Origin: Magnetospira sp.
GTDB taxonomy: Bacteria; Pseudomonadota; Alphaproteobacteria; Rhodospirillales; Magnetospiraceae
Assembly (NCBI GenBank): GCA_028277325.1
Contig: JANQGL010000480.1
Coordinates: 1 to 8,194 of the forward strand
Length of the DNA: 8,194 bases
Direction of reading: 5' to 3'
The notes beneath the pieces were generated by a model that worked only from the letters and a program-made list of their open reading frames with translations, was not told the origin of the DNA and did no database searches. Made by a program: the position numbers and the translations under genes. Shown here in pieces: positions 6,748 to 8,194 of this stretch. The first letter of the stretch is position 1. Every line of letters starts with the position of its first letter.

Positions 6748-7745
6748 GGAACCAGAAGGTCAACTATCTGGTCGTCGGCCTGTTCGTGCTGGGCATGCTG
6801 GTGGCCCTGATCGTGTCGCTGGCCGTGCTGACCGGCCGCACCGGGGCCACCGACACCTACTACACCACGCTCGGCAACGTGACCGGGATCAAGTACGGCA
6901 CCCAGGTCCTCTACGAGGGCTACATCGTCGGCCAGGTGGAATCGGTCACCCCGGTCGAGGAGGAGGGGCGGATGCGGTTTCGGATCGAGATGTCGGTGAT
7001 CGAGAACTGGAAGGTCCCCGACGACAGCGCCATCCGGCCGATGGCCTCCGGCCTGCTGGCCGCCAAGACCCTGCAGATCTCGGCCGGCGTCAACAACGTC
7101 TATCTCGATCCCGGCGACGTCATCCCGAGCGCCGAGTCGGCCGACATGTTCGCGGCGATGGCCGACGTGGCGTCGACGGTCGGCGATCTGGCCGAGCACA
7201 GCCTGAAGCCGCTGATCGCCTCGCTGCAGGACGCGGTGACCACGTTCAACGACCTGCTGCGCGACGACGGGGCGCCGATGGTGCGCGACTTCCGCGCCGT
7301 GGCCGGCCAGTTGAACAGCAGTCTGCCGACCCTGGTCGCCGACATGGAGGCGATCACCGGCAATATCCGCGACGCCAGCCTCCAGGTGCGCGGCATGGCG
7401 GGCAGCGCCGAGGCCATGCTCGGCAACGTGGACGCCGGGGTGGTCGATTTCCGCCGCATGGCGCGCGACATGGCGGCGCTGGCGCGCGAGCTGCGCGGCA
7501 CCCGCGGCAGGCTGGATCACCTGCTCGACCAGTCGGGGCAGCTGGTCGGCGACAACCGGGCCGCGGTCTCGGAGGCGGTGGAGGATCTGCGCTACACCCT
7601 CGGGTCCATCGCCCGCCACATCGATTCGGTGAACCAGAACCTGGAGGGCACGGCCCGCAACATGTTCGAGTTCAGCCGCCAGATCCGTCAGAATCCGGGG
7701 CTGCTGATCGGCGGCGCGGCGCCGGCCGACGAGGCGCGGCGCTGA
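6744..7745 (+). CDS. mlaD: MlaD-family MCE protein with long helical C-terminal region
   Basis: Periplasmic lipid-carrying subunit anchored in the inner membrane by one helix (about 9-30). The MCE domain spans about 37-122, with the hallmark GNVTGIKYGTQVLYEGYIVG (44-63) and SGLLAAKTLQI (102-112). The next 200 or so residues are low in proline and rich in Ala, Leu, Asp and Arg, with a helical, coiled-coil look. The protein ends in RQNPGLLIGG (315-324), a motif near the C-terminus of many such long MCE proteins. At 333 residues it is much longer than E. coli MlaD (about 183), so the tail may form a tube or needle across the periplasm; that is inference. The ATG at 6744 overlaps the mlaF stop and has a G run (6732-6737) 6 bases upstream. 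It is predicted to form a ring on MlaE-MlaF and hand lipid to or from the lipoprotein encoded downstream. Confidence 0.94.
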   Translation: MRNQKVNYLVVGLFVLGMLVALIVSLAVLTGRTGATDTYYTTLGNVTGIKYGTQVLYEGYIVGQVESVTPVEEEGRMRFRIEMSVIENWKVPDDSAIRPMASGLLAAKTLQISAGVNNVYLDPGDVIPSAESADMFAAMADVASTVGDLAEHSLKPLIASLQDAVTTFNDLLRDDGAPMVRDFRAVAGQLNSSLPTLVADMEAITGNIRDASLQVRGMAGSAEAMLGNVDAGVVDFRRMARDMAALARELRGTRGRLDHLLDQSGQLVGDNRAAVSEAVEDLRYTLGSIARHIDSVNQNLEGTARNMFEFSRQIRQNPGLLIGGAAPADEARR

Positions 7746-7761
7746 TCGGGGGGAGACGTCA

Positions 7762-8064
7762 ATGCATCACGCGAAGCCACTTGCCATCCTGTTCGGCGCG
7801 CTGCTGTTGCTGGCCGCCTGCGCGGCGCCGGTGATGCCGCGCGAGCGGTTCTATCGGCTCGATCCCCTGACCACGGCGGCGGCGGCGCCGACCTTCGAGG
7901 GCATCGTCGAGGTGGAGCGGTTCACCGCCGACGGCCTGGCCGCCCAGCGGCCGCTGGTCTACACCGAGGCGGACAGCCCGCACCAGGCCTTCGCCTACCA
8001 TTACCACGCCTGGGAGCAGGCGCCCGGGGTGATGTTCCAGAACCTGATGGTGGACAGCCTGCGC
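7762..8064 (+). CDS. PqiC-type ABC transport auxiliary lipoprotein (truncated by contig end)
   Basis: The N-terminus is a lipoprotein signal: a short basic start, a hydrophobic run (7-19) and lipobox Leu17-Ala-Ala-Cys20. Alanine at +2 suggests outer-membrane sorting by the E. coli rule. Then come FYRLDPL (30-36), IVEVERFTADGL (48-59), RPLVYT (63-68), YHYHAWEQAPGVMFQNLMVD (79-98) and SLR (99-101). This pattern fits the PqiC/auxiliary-lipoprotein family found after mlaE-mlaF-mlaD sets lacking mlaC. Real sequence ends at 8064. The frame continues to a stop at 8172 only through the fold-back, so residues 102 onward there are false. Read on the opposite strand, spacer 8065-8108 gives a better continuation in frame: AAGVGDSVVTPDLRV. 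A G-rich ribosome site (7748-7755) lies 6 bases before the ATG, 16 bp after mlaD. The full protein should be roughly 200 residues. Confidence 0.85.
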
Positions 8065-8194
8065 ACCCGCAGGTCCGGCGTCACCACGCTGTCGCCGACC
8101 CCGGCGGCGCGCAGGCTGTCCACCATCAGGTTCTGGAACATCACCCCGGGCGCCTGCTCCCAGGCGTGGTAATGGTAGGCGGAGGCCTGGTGCG
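7979..8194. repeat. Right-end inverted duplication (fold-back), arms 7979-8064 and 8109-8194
   Basis: The last 86 bases are the reverse complement of 7979-8064 with a single mismatch (7991 against 8182). A 44-base spacer (8065-8108) lies between. The arms lie within the lipoprotein gene. The flipped arm and spacer, read on the minus strand, carry that gene's frame 15 residues further than the plus strand does. This is what a strand-switch chimera at a contig end would leave: the joint lies between 8064 and 8065, and the spacer is true downstream DNA in the wrong orientation. Together with the left-end copy it suggests the window is one whole contig. Confidence 0.93.

Larger units (their letters stand above)
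2915..8064 (+). other. Putative operon: partner-switch regulator, STAS, mlaE, mlaF, mlaD, lipoprotein
   Basis: Six genes run in the same direction with gaps of 29, 13, 17, -4 and 16 bp and no visible terminator between them, so a single transcript is likely. The first two genes are regulatory and the last four make the lipid transporter. Several genes have G-rich ribosome sites and mlaF-mlaD overlap, which points to coupled translation. The 3' end of the operon is outside the window. Confidence 0.75.

Noticed and set aside
8065..8172. Apparent C-terminal residues 102-136 of the lipoprotein
   Set aside because: They are encoded by the spacer and flipped arm of the fold-back, so they are the antisense of the same gene.
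7979..8194. The end inverted repeats as real telomere hairpins or mobile-element termini
   Set aside because: The arms lie inside reading frames, differ in sequence and length at the two ends, and have no target-site duplication or transposase nearby.

Overview
The window is very GC-rich, gene-dense DNA from a Gram-negative bacterium. It encodes a c-di-GMP enzyme, a class II PPK2-type polyphosphate kinase domain, and a Mla/MCE lipid-transport operon ending in an outer-membrane-type lipoprotein. This combination, with heavy G/C at third codon positions, fits a high-GC alphaproteobacterium (for example a Rhodospirillales-like lineage). That placement is inference from gene content, not proof. 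No RNA genes, insertion sequences, CRISPR arrays or prophage genes were found.

Both ends are fold-back duplications. Bases 1-31 are the exact reverse complement of 181-211. Bases 8109-8194 are the reverse complement of 7979-8064 with one mismatch. Both lie inside genes and break their reading frames, so they look like assembly or amplification chimeras at contig ends. The outermost genes are therefore truncated, and real sequence runs from about 32 to 8064.

Left part, minus strand: a truncated polyphosphate:AMP phosphotransferase (32-853), preceded in the direction of transcription by an EAL-CBS-GGDEF c-di-GMP protein (972-2774). A divergent control region of about 140 bp (2775-2914) separates these from the right part.

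Right part, plus strand, one tightly packed set of six genes (2915-8064). The order is a GAF-PP2C phosphatase-HATPase fusion (RsbU-like plus RsbW-like), a single STAS protein, MlaE permease, MlaF ATPase, MlaD/MCE protein with a long helical tail, and a PqiC-type lipoprotein cut off by the contig end. Gaps are 29, 13, 17, -4 and 16 bp.

The most interesting point is the join between a partner-switching module and a lipid transporter. The STAS gene sits where it could be the RsbV-like target of the phosphatase/kinase, the MlaB-like subunit of the ABC transporter, or both. If both, this would be a phosphorylation-controlled lipid-transport system at the cell envelope. This is a hypothesis drawn from gene order, spacing and a conserved Asp-Ser-Ser-Gly site.
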